From Rhodococcus oxybenzonivorans (GTDB taxonomy: Bacteria > Actinomycetota > Actinomycetes > Mycobacteriales > Mycobacteriaceae): 64,000 nucleotides of DNA. The notes beneath the pieces were generated by a model. The model was not told the DNA's origin. It did no database searches and saw only the letters and a program-made list of their open reading frames with translations. The stretch spans positions 6,262,001 through 6,326,000 of the forward strand of contig NZ_CP021354.1 in the NCBI RefSeq assembly GCF_003130705.1, written 5' to 3'. Every line of letters begins with the position of its first letter. Within the stretch, counting starts at the first letter, position 1. Positions 8,397 through 17,040 of the stretch are shown piece by piece. Made by a program: the position numbers and the translations under genes.

Positions 8397-9875
8397 ATGT
8401 CAAGTCAACGTAGTCCGTGGTTTGCGCTGTACGCGCTGGTCGTCGGGTCCTTCATGATCCTGCTGGATATGACCATTGTCGCAGTGGCCAATCCGGCGAT
8501 CATGGACGACCTCCACGCCGATATTTCCAATGTAATCTGGGTCACCAGCGCTTACCTGCTCAGCTACGCTGTGCCACTGCTGATCACCGGACGGCTCGGA
8601 GACCGGTTCGGCCCCAAGAACATCTATCTGCTCGGTCTCGCCGTCTTCACCGCATCCTCGCTGTGGTGCGCGATGTCTAGCAGCATCGAGATTCTGATTG
8701 CAGCGCGCGCCGTCCAAGGTCTCGGTGCGGCGCTGATGACACCGCAGACTATGGCCATCATCACCCGCACCTTCCCGTCGAATAGGCGGGGCGCGGCCAT
8801 GGGTCTTTGGGGTGGCGTCTCAGGTCTCGCCACGCTCGTCGGCCCGATCCTGGGCGGCTTTCTGGTCGACTCCGAGGGCTGGGAGTGGATCTTCTACATC
8901 AATGTGCCGATCGGCGTCATCGCATTCGCCCTTGCCGTGTGGCTGGTGCCGGCCCTGGAAACCCATGAGCACAAGTTCGATCTGGTCGGCATGGCGCTGT
9001 CCGCGGCCGGGATGTTTCTACTGGTGTTCGGTATCCAGGAGGGCAATTCCCGCGACTGGGACGGCCTCATCTGGGCGTTGATCATTGCCGGGGTCGTGGT
9101 GATGGGCCTGTTTATGTATAACCAGTCCCGAAACTCCGAGGAACCGCTGGTGCCGCTGAGTCTGTTCAAGGATCGCAACTTCGCGATGTCCAACATCGCG
9201 CTCGGGGCCGTAAATGCCGCCGTGACAGCCCTGTTCGTGCCATTCTACTTCTACCTCCAACAGGTACAAGACATGTCGTCTACCGGATCGGCACTCGTGC
9301 TCGCTCCCATGGCCATCCTGGCGGGGATCCTCGCCCCGGTAGTCGGCAAGCTGTCGGACAGGATGGCGCCGCGTACCCTGCCCACCATCGGCTTCGCTGT
9401 GTTCGCTGCGACGATGTTCGGGTTCGCAACACTGATGCGGCCGGATACTCCGATCGTCCTTTTCCTGGTAATCGGCGGGATCGCCGGTGTCGCCAATGCC
9501 TGCATCTGGGCTCCGCTAGCCACCAGCGCCACTACCAACCTGCCGATGCAGCTGGCCGGTGCCGGTTCCGGTGTCTATTACGCCACTCGCCAGGTCGCCG
9601 CAGTGCTCGGATCCGCTACCGTTGGCGCATTGCTGTCGGCGCGAATCGCGGCCCAGCATCTGCCCACCGACAGCCCAATCGGTGAGGGCATGGCAGATTC
9701 GGCGAAGATGTCAGAACCGCTACTCGACAAGCTCAGCACAGCACTCGGCGAAGCCATGTATTTGCCCGCCGTCATCCTGCTGATCGGCCTCATCGCATCC
9801 GCCCTGCTGATTGGAGATCGAAGTGCGGCAGAGTCCAAAACGCTGCCGCCCGAGAAGGCAGATATCGCGGTGTAA
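8397..9875 (+). CDS. MFS transporter, DHA2 family (EmrB/QacA-type drug exporter)
   Basis: A 492-residue polytopic membrane protein with about 14 predicted helices. Diagnostic motifs include LDMTIVAVANPAI in helix 1 (motif D1), GRLGDRFGPK between helices 2 and 3 (motif A) and GGVSGLATLVGPILGG (motif C, typical of antiporter exporters). It probably exports a small molecule in exchange for protons. It lies about 400 bp upstream of, and in the same direction as, the unusual biosynthetic operon starting at 10273, so it could be the exporter of that product. Alternatively it may belong with the divergent dioxygenase. Family firm; link inferred. Confidence 0.9.
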   Translation: MSSQRSPWFALYALVVGSFMILLDMTIVAVANPAIMDDLHADISNVIWVTSAYLLSYAVPLLITGRLGDRFGPKNIYLLGLAVFTASSLWCAMSSSIEILIAARAVQGLGAALMTPQTMAIITRTFPSNRRGAAMGLWGGVSGLATLVGPILGGFLVDSEGWEWIFYINVPIGVIAFALAVWLVPALETHEHKFDLVGMALSAAGMFLLVFGIQEGNSRDWDGLIWALIIAGVVVMGLFMYNQSRNSEEPLVPLSLFKDRNFAMSNIALGAVNAAVTALFVPFYFYLQQVQDMSSTGSALVLAPMAILAGILAPVVGKLSDRMAPRTLPTIGFAVFAATMFGFATLMRPDTPIVLFLVIGGIAGVANACIWAPLATSATTNLPMQLAGAGSGVYYATRQVAAVLGSATVGALLSARIAAQHLPTDSPIGEGMADSAKMSEPLLDKLSTALGEAMYLPAVILLIGLIASALLIGDRSAAESKTLPPEKADIAV

Positions 9876-10272
9876 TCCAACTGAGGCTGGCCTTTGAAAA
9901 AGCGGTTCAACATGCCACGTTCCAGCTCGTCGAAATCGGTCGGCTTGGTAACGACTGTTGAAGCGCTGGGCTCGCTGAAGGATTTCACTGAACCTTCACT
10001 CGGAAAGGTCGGCACCGACCTAAGGGCACCAACAGGTCCGCGAAGTCCTGCTCCGACTGGCCAAATTACTCGATGAGGGCTTCGCGGAAACCACCTTTCA
10101 CATGTGGTGATTAGACTCGTCTCGAGAGCGTTAAACGGCCAGTTCAGCAACCGATTACGACGGATGCCGGGCCCCACTCCGCGGACAGCAATCCAGGAAT
10201 TGTGGGGCCCTGTCACGGACGAGACAGGACAACTGCTGCTCGCGCCGTCATATACAGAGAGTTAACGTACCG
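9876..10272. other. Intergenic leader region upstream of the 10.3-17.0 kb operon
   Basis: No gene is supported here. A short plus-strand frame near 9894-10076 has no recognisable product. One out-of-frame stretch just before 10110 (HQQVREVLLRLAKLLDEG) looks like the tail of a decayed protein. A perfect 9-bp inverted repeat at 10169-10210 is listed separately. The region probably contains the promoter of the operon. Confidence 0.5.
10169..10210. promoter_or_regulatory. Inverted repeat (hairpin or operator) in the operon leader
   Basis: GGGCCCCAC at 10169-10177 is exactly complementary to GTGGGGCCC at 10202-10210, with 24 bases between. It ends 62 bp before the ATG of the first operon gene. 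There is no following T run, so a simple terminator is unlikely. It could be an operator, an attenuator hairpin or an mRNA-stabilising structure. Confidence 0.45.
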
Positions 10273-11370
10273 ATGAGGATCCTCATAGCTCCCGTTACGA
10301 TCACTCCGACGAAGCCGCTGACTCCGACGCATATAAAGGGGTTTCTCTGGGTTGACGTCCTACGGAAGGCAACCAGCTTGTTACACGCGGAGGTGGACTG
10401 CATATGGAATCCCCGAACGCCGAACCTCAGCGGTCAAACGATTGGATTCTGGAACTTCCTCGACCAGAGCCACGCCGCCAAGAATTTCTCACAACTGGAC
10501 GAGATAGAAATCGGGTCCTTGTATGTGGATTACCATGCGTCGGGTATCAATACGCCGGTAGCAGCACAGGACCGCTATCGAAGTGCAATCGAAGAAGACG
10601 GCTGGATTCACCCAGCCACTGCTCGGATGGTCGAGTTATGGTGTCGACAGCTCGACACTCTCGGCATCAAGAACCCCGGTCTCCGGTGGGATCAGCGGCA
10701 TCTTTCATCTGTCAACGAGATCGTCGGAATTCTGCAATCGGAAAAGCTGTGTCTAGATCATCGATCCATCGGCGGTCCGGTCTATCTGGATGGCACACGA
10801 TGGGGTGTTCCATTGAGGATCGTGGTCGGCACCGACGGGCATCCCAATTATGTGATCACTGCGTTGCGCGATATTATTCCGATTGTCCGCAAATATGACC
10901 ATGTAGTCCTTGTGCACGACGATGAAATCACGCCAGATTTTGTACTCCTGCAAAAGGTGATCACACACTTTGGTGTGACTGTGTCCAGGTTGCCACTCGG
11001 CCGAGTTCCAGTGGGTGGTCAGGTTCAATCGAGTCGGCGCGGCGGCTGGACGGGGTCGACGCTCGGTGAACTGTCGGCGGAAGTGCTCGGATCCGTGCCG
11101 CTCGACGAGTACAGGCTCGGGATGCGACTTTACTTCACGGCCGTGTTGGGGCGTGGTGTCGGCGCGTCTCTGGATCGGGCAGTTCTTTATAGAACAATGT
11201 CGCGCGCCCGCAGACTCCTCAGGTCGTCGAATGCGGATGCGATCGACGCGGCGTGTTACGTGGCAGGTCATACGTCAGTCTACGGGTGGGTCGATCCTTA
11301 CCGACTGACATCGTCACTGTTGGGGCGGAATGCCCCGTCTACGCGGCTACTGGACGCAGTTTATCTGTAG
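10273..11370 (+). CDS. Class I aminoacyl-tRNA synthetase-like protein (ArgRS-like catalytic core)
   Basis: A 365-residue protein that resembles the catalytic core of class I synthetases, closest by eye to ArgRS. PTHIKGFLWVDVLR (residues 18-31) takes the place of the HIGH element. TDGHPNYVITALRDII (187-202) followed by KYDHVVLVHDD matches the ArgRS segment before the catalytic loop. SSRRGGWTGSTLGEL (253-267) resembles the ArgRS KMSKS-equivalent region. A short helical tail follows, but there is no full anticodon-binding domain and the length is about 60% of normal ArgRS. It probably activates an amino acid, or transfers one, for biosynthesis rather than translation. First gene of the operon; the ribosome site is weak. 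Confidence 0.6.
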   Translation: MRILIAPVTITPTKPLTPTHIKGFLWVDVLRKATSLLHAEVDCIWNPRTPNLSGQTIGFWNFLDQSHAAKNFSQLDEIEIGSLYVDYHASGINTPVAAQDRYRSAIEEDGWIHPATARMVELWCRQLDTLGIKNPGLRWDQRHLSSVNEIVGILQSEKLCLDHRSIGGPVYLDGTRWGVPLRIVVGTDGHPNYVITALRDIIPIVRKYDHVVLVHDDEITPDFVLLQKVITHFGVTVSRLPLGRVPVGGQVQSSRRGGWTGSTLGELSAEVLGSVPLDEYRLGMRLYFTAVLGRGVGASLDRAVLYRTMSRARRLLRSSNADAIDAACYVAGHTSVYGWVDPYRLTSSLLGRNAPSTRLLDAVYL

Positions 11371-11400
11371 ATTTGTTATGAGTTCATTTGGAGTGGAAGT

Positions 11401-13056
11401 ATGAAGACAGAGGTTTCGCAGCGCCGAGCGCACATCATTGCGCGCGCCGAGCATGAAAAGTCAGTGCTGCTATCGGTCATGGGAAAGGCGCCCCAAGTGC
11501 AGGCGAACCTTCTTCTCGAAATACTTCGCCGCAATGCGGATTCCAGCTTCGGCCACTCTCATCGTTTTCCGTCACTCCGAGGAATAGACGATTTTCGAGC
11601 CGCAGTTCCGGTGCGCGTTCACGAAGACTTCAGACCGTGGCTGGAGGCGGCGATAGCCGGAGAGCCTGGCGTGCTGGCCGATGAGGATCCGTTTGCGTAT
11701 TTTTCAAGCAGCGGAACCACAGGCGTCGAAAAGCGCATCCCGGTCACGAAGTCGTATTTGAAGGAAAGCTTCCTCCCTTTCTACTTCGCCGGACTCTCAA
11801 CGATCCTGAAGAGAGCCCCGGGCGCCTTGCGTGACGACAATTCCGTTCTCAACCTGTGGCAGGACCCGTTTTCCCCGATCGACCGCACCTCTGGCGGCCA
11901 TCCGCATATAGGACCAAGTCAGATCGACTACAAGAGCCTCGGCGAGGATATCGCTGTCGGCCTGGGCAATCGCGCCGCGTGGAGCAATCTGCCAGATATT
12001 TTCGCCGATGAAAATCCGCTACGCCGGACCTACCTTCGTTTGCGGATAGCGGCAGAGCATGATATCCGCTGCGTGTTCGCGATAAATCCAGCCATTGCCC
12101 ATGCCCTCCCCGAAGAACTGGCACAGTGGTGGCCAGAAATCGCGAAGGAAATTCACGACGGCACCCTGGGCGGCCAACCGTACAGTTCACCGAATCCGGA
12201 GCGAGCGAACCAGATCGAAGCCTTAGCTCGATGGTTCGGGACGGTCCGGCCTACTCACCTCTGGCCGAACCTGCGCAGCCTTGTCGTCTGGACGAGCTAC
12301 ATCGGCAGCCTGTACCTACCAGGTCTGGCACAGGACTTCGGTCCGGACGTAGAGGTCCTGTCTGCCCCGCTCGGATCCTGCGAGGGACCCTTGACGACGC
12401 CGATCGACCGTCACCCGACAGCTGCGCCTCTTGTGACACCCTCCGCCTTCTACGAATTCATCCCCGCGGATGACGCCATCTCCCCAGACAGCCCTACGCT
12501 GCTGGCCCACGAACTGGAAGTCGGCAATGACTACCACGTCGTCCTCACCAGGCTGGGAGGAATTCACCGGTGTGCTACCCGCGACATCATGCGGGTGGTC
12601 GACTACATCGGTACTACCCCGCGGCTCGAATACGGTGGGCGGCAGGGCGATCTCGTGGCAGGCACATCGAGGCTCCGCGAAGACCAGGTGGTCCGCGCTG
12701 TCCGCCGGACCGCTATCGAAGCCGGAATGCCGATCCACAATCTCTGCCTCAGGCTCAACGACGGCGGCGCCGCCCCGACTGCGGGTTACGAAATCGCCGT
12801 GGCGTTTCGGTCCTCCATTGACCAGCCCGACACTCACCGGTTCGAGCGTCTGCTCGACATCCATCTCAGCACCGAATGTAGCTCCTACGCTGCTGCGCGG
12901 CGCAACGACGAACTCGACAGCATCCGGCTCCGATCCGCACCTGCCTCCCTCTTCTTCGACAGATGGACCGACAGGGTCCGCGCGGGTCAACGTCCACCAC
13001 GAGTGAAGGACAGGGTCTTCGACGACAACCCGTCTATCTGGTCGGCGTTGGCATGA
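11401..13056 (+). CDS. GH3-family acyl-adenylating enzyme (acyl acid-amido synthetase-like)
   Basis: A 551-residue protein of the GH3 auxin-responsive promoter family. The adenylate-binding loop YFSSSGTTGVEKRIPVTKS lies near residues 100-118; LGSCEGPL, FYEFIP and YHVVLTRLGGIHRCATRD are the usual later motifs. Plant GH3 enzymes adenylate a carboxylic acid and couple it to an amino acid; bacterial ones occur in secondary metabolism. The ATG follows GGAGTGG, 30 bp after the ArgRS-like gene. The 3' end overlaps the next start by four bases (ATGA), so the genes are coupled. Combined with an amino-acid-activating homologue next door, amide formation is a reasonable inference; the substrates are unknown. 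Confidence 0.85.
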   Translation: MKTEVSQRRAHIIARAEHEKSVLLSVMGKAPQVQANLLLEILRRNADSSFGHSHRFPSLRGIDDFRAAVPVRVHEDFRPWLEAAIAGEPGVLADEDPFAYFSSSGTTGVEKRIPVTKSYLKESFLPFYFAGLSTILKRAPGALRDDNSVLNLWQDPFSPIDRTSGGHPHIGPSQIDYKSLGEDIAVGLGNRAAWSNLPDIFADENPLRRTYLRLRIAAEHDIRCVFAINPAIAHALPEELAQWWPEIAKEIHDGTLGGQPYSSPNPERANQIEALARWFGTVRPTHLWPNLRSLVVWTSYIGSLYLPGLAQDFGPDVEVLSAPLGSCEGPLTTPIDRHPTAAPLVTPSAFYEFIPADDAISPDSPTLLAHELEVGNDYHVVLTRLGGIHRCATRDIMRVVDYIGTTPRLEYGGRQGDLVAGTSRLREDQVVRAVRRTAIEAGMPIHNLCLRLNDGGAAPTAGYEIAVAFRSSIDQPDTHRFERLLDIHLSTECSSYAAARRNDELDSIRLRSAPASLFFDRWTDRVRAGQRPPRVKDRVFDDNPSIWSALA

Positions 13057-15419
13057 CCGCGTATACCAACGAGGATGAGGTCCCCTGCCGTGGTGACTAC
13101 ACCGAGGACGCTCGGCATCGAAGGCTCGCCTGGCTTCGTCAACAGTCCGGCGCCCCGTTGCTTTCGCTGCAGGAGTCCCGAATCGAGGCCAAGACGCTGA
13201 GAGGCAACCTCGAGAATTTTGTCGCCTCCATCGAGGTACCGGTTGGACTCGCAGGGCCGATGCTCTTCCGAGGAGGAGCTGTCCAAGGCATGGTCGCGGC
13301 CCCGCTCGCGACGACTGAAGGCGCGCTGGTCGCCTCAGTGACCCGCGGCGCCCGGGCGATCACCCGCGCCGGCGGGGTCTCCACCCACGTCATATGGCAG
13401 CGAATGGTGCGCGCTCCCGTGTTCGAGTTCAACGGAATCTCGCAGGCCGCGGAATTCGCGCTATGGGTATCCGCTCAACGGGTACCGCTGGCCGCCGAAG
13501 TGCTTGCTGTGTCACAGCACTCGAATCTGGTCGACGTGGATCCGGTGCAGTTGGGGCGAGTCGTACACGTGCGGCTTGTTTACGAGACCGGCGATGCGGC
13601 TGGGCAGAACATGACCACGATCGCGACCTGGCGGGCATGTCAGTGGCTGCAGGATCGCCTGTCCGAACCGGGTCTGCCTGCGCCGGTGTGGTTCGCAATC
13701 GAAGGCAATCTCAGCGGAGACAAGAAGCTATCGGTCTTGAACAGGATCGGCGGGCGTGGATCGCGGGTGGTTGCGGAATGCCTAATCGACCATGACACTC
13801 TCCGACACGTTCTGAAGACGACGGCGCGGTCAATCGACAAGACGTGGCGTGCGGCCGAGCACGCCGCACAATTCGGCGGGATGTCCCTCGCGGATGTCGA
13901 CGTCGCAAACGTCGTCGCCGCGATGTTCCTGACGACCGGTCAAGATGTCGCCTGCGTCCACGAATCCAGCGCCGCGATGTTTACCACCGAAGAACGCGAA
14001 GAGGGCCTGCTGACCACCCTGGTTATGCCGAATCTGGTCGTCGGCACGGTAGGCGGAGGCACCCGCCTACCGCAGCAGAATGACTATCTGGCCGCGATGG
14101 GCTGTGTCGGTGAGGGAAGCTCGCGTCGGCTGGCGGAGATCATCTGCGGGTTCGCGCTCGCCCTCGACGTGTCGACCGCGGCCGCAATCGCGGCCGGTCA
14201 TTTTGCTGACGCTCACGAACGTCTGGGTCGGCCCAATCGTGTCGACTGGCTTCGCCCGGATTCCATCAACGCTGAACTGCTGACACCTCTCCTCGCCGAG
14301 CGGTTCGAACAACCCACGTTGGTTATCGATGAGCTCGTCGTTCTCGGCGACGAGGTCAGATCGAGCCTGCTCACCGAGGCTGTCGGTGCCGCCGAGAATC
14401 GGAAACTCACCGGCCTCGTGCCGCTTCGTATCGCCTACTCGGTCCCCGGCGCAGACATGACCGTGGTGGACCTGATGTTGAAGGTCAAGCCGCTCGACAG
14501 CGAGGTGATCATCGAAGTAGGGAAGATCGCTTCACTCCTCGGTGGTGATGTGGCCGAGCAGTATTCGCAGTGGCGCCAGAGCACTGGTTTCAAGGACACG
14601 CACACTCGCGAACTCGCTGTGTATCGAAACGCGAACAAAGCAATGCTGCAGGTGATGCCCGAGCTCTACGGCCTAGCGGAGGACCCATCCCGCGAAATCT
14701 ATGCGGTTCTGTTGGAACGCCTGGGAACCGACGTGATCTTGGCCGACAGCAGGCGTCCGTCCGAAGACTGGAAACCACACCACCTGCACTCGGCTATCGA
14801 GGGGATCGCGTCCGTCCACGCAGCGTGGCTGGGACGCGAAGAAGAGTTGATTTCAGCCGGCTGGCTGGGAGAGATTCAAACGGCACACCGGGCAGGACTC
14901 ATGCGGCCCCTATGGAAGGCCCTGATCGAGCACAACAGCGAGGTGTACCCGGCGTGGATCGCCGCGGATGATTCGAGGCGGCTCACCGAGATTGTCGACA
15001 CGATTCCGCACTGGTGGCCACAGATCGAACAGGCGCCACGGACTCTCGTGCACGGGGACTTCAATCCGCGAAACATCGCCCTGCGCGCCGCAGATCTGTC
15101 CCTTGTCGCCTACGACTGGGAGTTGGCGACGCTGCATTTGCCCCAGCGCGACCTTGTGGAACTCATGGCTTTTGTCCTGACACCAGAGGCTACGGCCGAC
15201 GAAGTAGTCGAGCTGGTCGAGCGACATCGGCATGCAGTCGGATACGACGTCGACACTGGGGTCGACTCATGGTTCGAGGGTTACCGACTGGCGCTCTGGG
15301 ACTTCACGACCACGAGACTGCAGCTGTACATGATGGCAAACACACATCAGGAACTGCCGTTCCTGGACGAAGTTGTTCGGACCTCCATGCATCTTCTCGC
15401 CCTGGAGGCCCAGTCGTGA
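13053..15419 (+). CDS. HMG-CoA reductase-like domain fused to an APH/choline-kinase-type phosphotransferase
   Basis: A 788-residue two-domain protein. Residues about 15-400 align with class I HMG-CoA reductase: ENFVASIEVPVGLAGP, ATTEGALVAS with catalytic Glu89, the DAAGQNM cofactor segment, GDKKLS with Lys225, TGQD with Asp298, GTVGGGTRLPQQ and AGHFADAHE with His388. All four catalytic residues are present. Residues about 450-788 form an aminoglycoside-phosphotransferase-like kinase with LVHGDFNPRN (catalytic Asp669) and VAYDWE (metal-binding Asp688). The ATG at 13053 overlaps the GH3 stop (ATGA); a longer frame from 12963 is possible but unlikely. I know of no characterised enzyme with this fusion. 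The obvious reading is a reductase product phosphorylated by the same polypeptide. Confidence 0.88.
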   Translation: MTAYTNEDEVPCRGDYTEDARHRRLAWLRQQSGAPLLSLQESRIEAKTLRGNLENFVASIEVPVGLAGPMLFRGGAVQGMVAAPLATTEGALVASVTRGARAITRAGGVSTHVIWQRMVRAPVFEFNGISQAAEFALWVSAQRVPLAAEVLAVSQHSNLVDVDPVQLGRVVHVRLVYETGDAAGQNMTTIATWRACQWLQDRLSEPGLPAPVWFAIEGNLSGDKKLSVLNRIGGRGSRVVAECLIDHDTLRHVLKTTARSIDKTWRAAEHAAQFGGMSLADVDVANVVAAMFLTTGQDVACVHESSAAMFTTEEREEGLLTTLVMPNLVVGTVGGGTRLPQQNDYLAAMGCVGEGSSRRLAEIICGFALALDVSTAAAIAAGHFADAHERLGRPNRVDWLRPDSINAELLTPLLAERFEQPTLVIDELVVLGDEVRSSLLTEAVGAAENRKLTGLVPLRIAYSVPGADMTVVDLMLKVKPLDSEVIIEVGKIASLLGGDVAEQYSQWRQSTGFKDTHTRELAVYRNANKAMLQVMPELYGLAEDPSREIYAVLLERLGTDVILADSRRPSEDWKPHHLHSAIEGIASVHAAWLGREEELISAGWLGEIQTAHRAGLMRPLWKALIEHNSEVYPAWIAADDSRRLTEIVDTIPHWWPQIEQAPRTLVHGDFNPRNIALRAADLSLVAYDWELATLHLPQRDLVELMAFVLTPEATADEVVELVERHRHAVGYDVDTGVDSWFEGYRLALWDFTTTRLQLYMMANTHQELPFLDEVVRTSMHLLALEAQS

Positions 15420-16261
15420 TGCCGCGTCTCGAACCGCCGGTCGTAGCACTCGTGGGTATTGATGGCTCAGGCAAGTCCACCGTCCTGAGTCTCATCGGCG
15501 ACCGAGTCCCCACGTGCGTGACCTTGTCATCGATGCGCAACCACGACGTTGCGGATGCGCCGTTGCGTGACTTATCCGAAGCTCTGGATAGGTTACGTAC
15601 GAAGGCTCATTCGCTGAACAGCTCTAGACTTGTCCTCGCGACCATGTTTCTTCAGATGTGCATGTTCGGCCCTACCGAACGGTTTTTCTCTGGAGCGACC
15701 TCGCCCGCCTTCGTACTGGCGGATCGCCACCCAGTAGTCGATGCCGCAGTCCATCTACCCACATTTAAGAAGATCATCGACAGCGATGAGGCGCACAATT
15801 CGACTCCTGATCTTCGCACCGTTCTCGGACCTAAAGACGCGAAGCTGGTAGTCCGCTGGTTGGAAGCGCAAGGAAGACGGCTCGGTGAGGCATGGAGTAT
15901 CGACGACCTCTGCGAGTATTTGCTTTCTCTGACCAGCATTCCGGACAGTGTGCTCCTGGAAAACCTGGCGGTCATGCTGCAGACACCCCTGCCTCAACTC
16001 ATCATATGGCTCGACATCGATATTGACGTTGCCACGGACCGACTGGCCGGCCGATCCGGTCTACGCGAGATTCACGAGAGTCGCAACCACCTGACCAGGA
16101 TCCGCGCCAGGTATCAATATGTACTGAATACCCTGCCGCCAGAGGTGCAGGTTTTCCCGATCGCCGTCGACGAGCGCTCCCCAGACCAAGTTGCCGACTC
16201 GATTATGACCGCCGTAACAGAGAGGCAGAGCCATGTACTCGCAGGAGTTTCTGCAGAGTGA
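15419..16261 (+). CDS. Thymidylate-kinase-like P-loop kinase
   Basis: A 280-residue protein starting with a Walker A loop, VVALVGIDGSGKST (Gly13-Thr21). A later FVLADRHPVVDAAVHL resembles the DR(Y/H) motif of the TMPK branch, and LIIWLDIDIDVATDRLAGR is the usual TMPK-type strand plus Arg lid. It is longer than a normal TMPK and its central part (residues 60-160) is divergent, so dTMP is unlikely to be the substrate. The start overlaps the stop of the fusion gene (TGATG). In this operon it may add a second phosphate to the product of the APH-type kinase; animal phosphomevalonate kinases also belong to the P-loop NMP-kinase group. That link is inference. Confidence 0.75.
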   Translation: MPRLEPPVVALVGIDGSGKSTVLSLIGDRVPTCVTLSSMRNHDVADAPLRDLSEALDRLRTKAHSLNSSRLVLATMFLQMCMFGPTERFFSGATSPAFVLADRHPVVDAAVHLPTFKKIIDSDEAHNSTPDLRTVLGPKDAKLVVRWLEAQGRRLGEAWSIDDLCEYLLSLTSIPDSVLLENLAVMLQTPLPQLIIWLDIDIDVATDRLAGRSGLREIHESRNHLTRIRARYQYVLNTLPPEVQVFPIAVDERSPDQVADSIMTAVTERQSHVLAGVSAE

Positions 16262-16979
16262 AGCCGAGCGCCGAGCTCAATGGACCCAGAAGTGCGGGGA
16301 AATTGCTCCCAGCAACGACTTCTGCGCTGTAGCCGTCGTATCAAGGTTTAATCCTACCGAATTTGTGGAATCGAGTTACGGCTTTACCGCCGGCATACCG
16401 CCGGAGATACGTACGAAGTGGTGCGCCAACTATACGCGAACCTTTTACCTTGCCGGGGATCCGGGCAATATTTCCGCCCGCTTCCCGCCAGCCTATATTT
16501 CCACCGACGGGTCCGTCGCGTGGTATGGCCCGGACATCATCGCGGCGACAACGAACCTGCGGAAGCTATTGCGACCACTAGTAGGCACATCCGAGATAGT
16601 AAACACCGTCGAAGTAGTTCGATCGGACAACAATGAAACGTTGTCCCCTTCCGCCGCAGTACTGGCCGTCGAGATGAATGAGACAACCGCCGAGCGATAC
16701 TTAATCCATTCGAATCATATCGTCTCAGAGGCGCTGACAATGGGGCTTTTGGATGGCACGGATTCTATCAAACTCAGGCTCGTCGACAGGATCGATTCCG
16801 AGGAGGGTCCGTACGATTACCTTAGAATCGCAGCGGATTACGATCGGCCCGAACTTCTTCGTTGCTACGCTGCTCTGAAGCTGAGTCCGCAGCATCGGGT
16901 GTTCGCAAATTCCATCACGGTCGATATCGGATCTGCGGAGTTGAGGTCATCTGCGGTCGCCGCACGGGAGGGGCGATAG
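16233..16979 (+). CDS. Orphan protein, last gene of the biosynthetic operon
   Basis: A 248-residue soluble protein without signal or membrane segment and without a family I recognise. It begins MYSQEFLQSEAERRAQW and contains NYTRTFYLAGDPGNISARFPPAYISTDG in the middle. The ATG at 16233 overlaps the kinase gene by 29 bases, so co-translation is likely. Base composition is somewhat less GC-rich than in neighbouring housekeeping genes, like the first gene of the operon, which hints at acquisition. It may be the tailoring or condensing enzyme that completes the pathway; nothing in the sequence proves this. Confidence 0.7.
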   Translation: MYSQEFLQSEAERRAQWTQKCGEIAPSNDFCAVAVVSRFNPTEFVESSYGFTAGIPPEIRTKWCANYTRTFYLAGDPGNISARFPPAYISTDGSVAWYGPDIIAATTNLRKLLRPLVGTSEIVNTVEVVRSDNNETLSPSAAVLAVEMNETTAERYLIHSNHIVSEALTMGLLDGTDSIKLRLVDRIDSEEGPYDYLRIAADYDRPELLRCYAALKLSPQHRVFANSITVDIGSAELRSSAVAAREGR

Positions 16980-17040
16980 GGGTGGAGGCGCCAAGCGGCG
17001 ACATCCTATAGCGAGGCCAACCGACGGCGCTATGGTCGCG

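Noticed and set aside
12963..13052. Upstream extension of the HMGR-kinase fusion
   Set aside because: It lies in GH3 coding sequence and lacks HMGR similarity; the ATGA overlap gives a better start.
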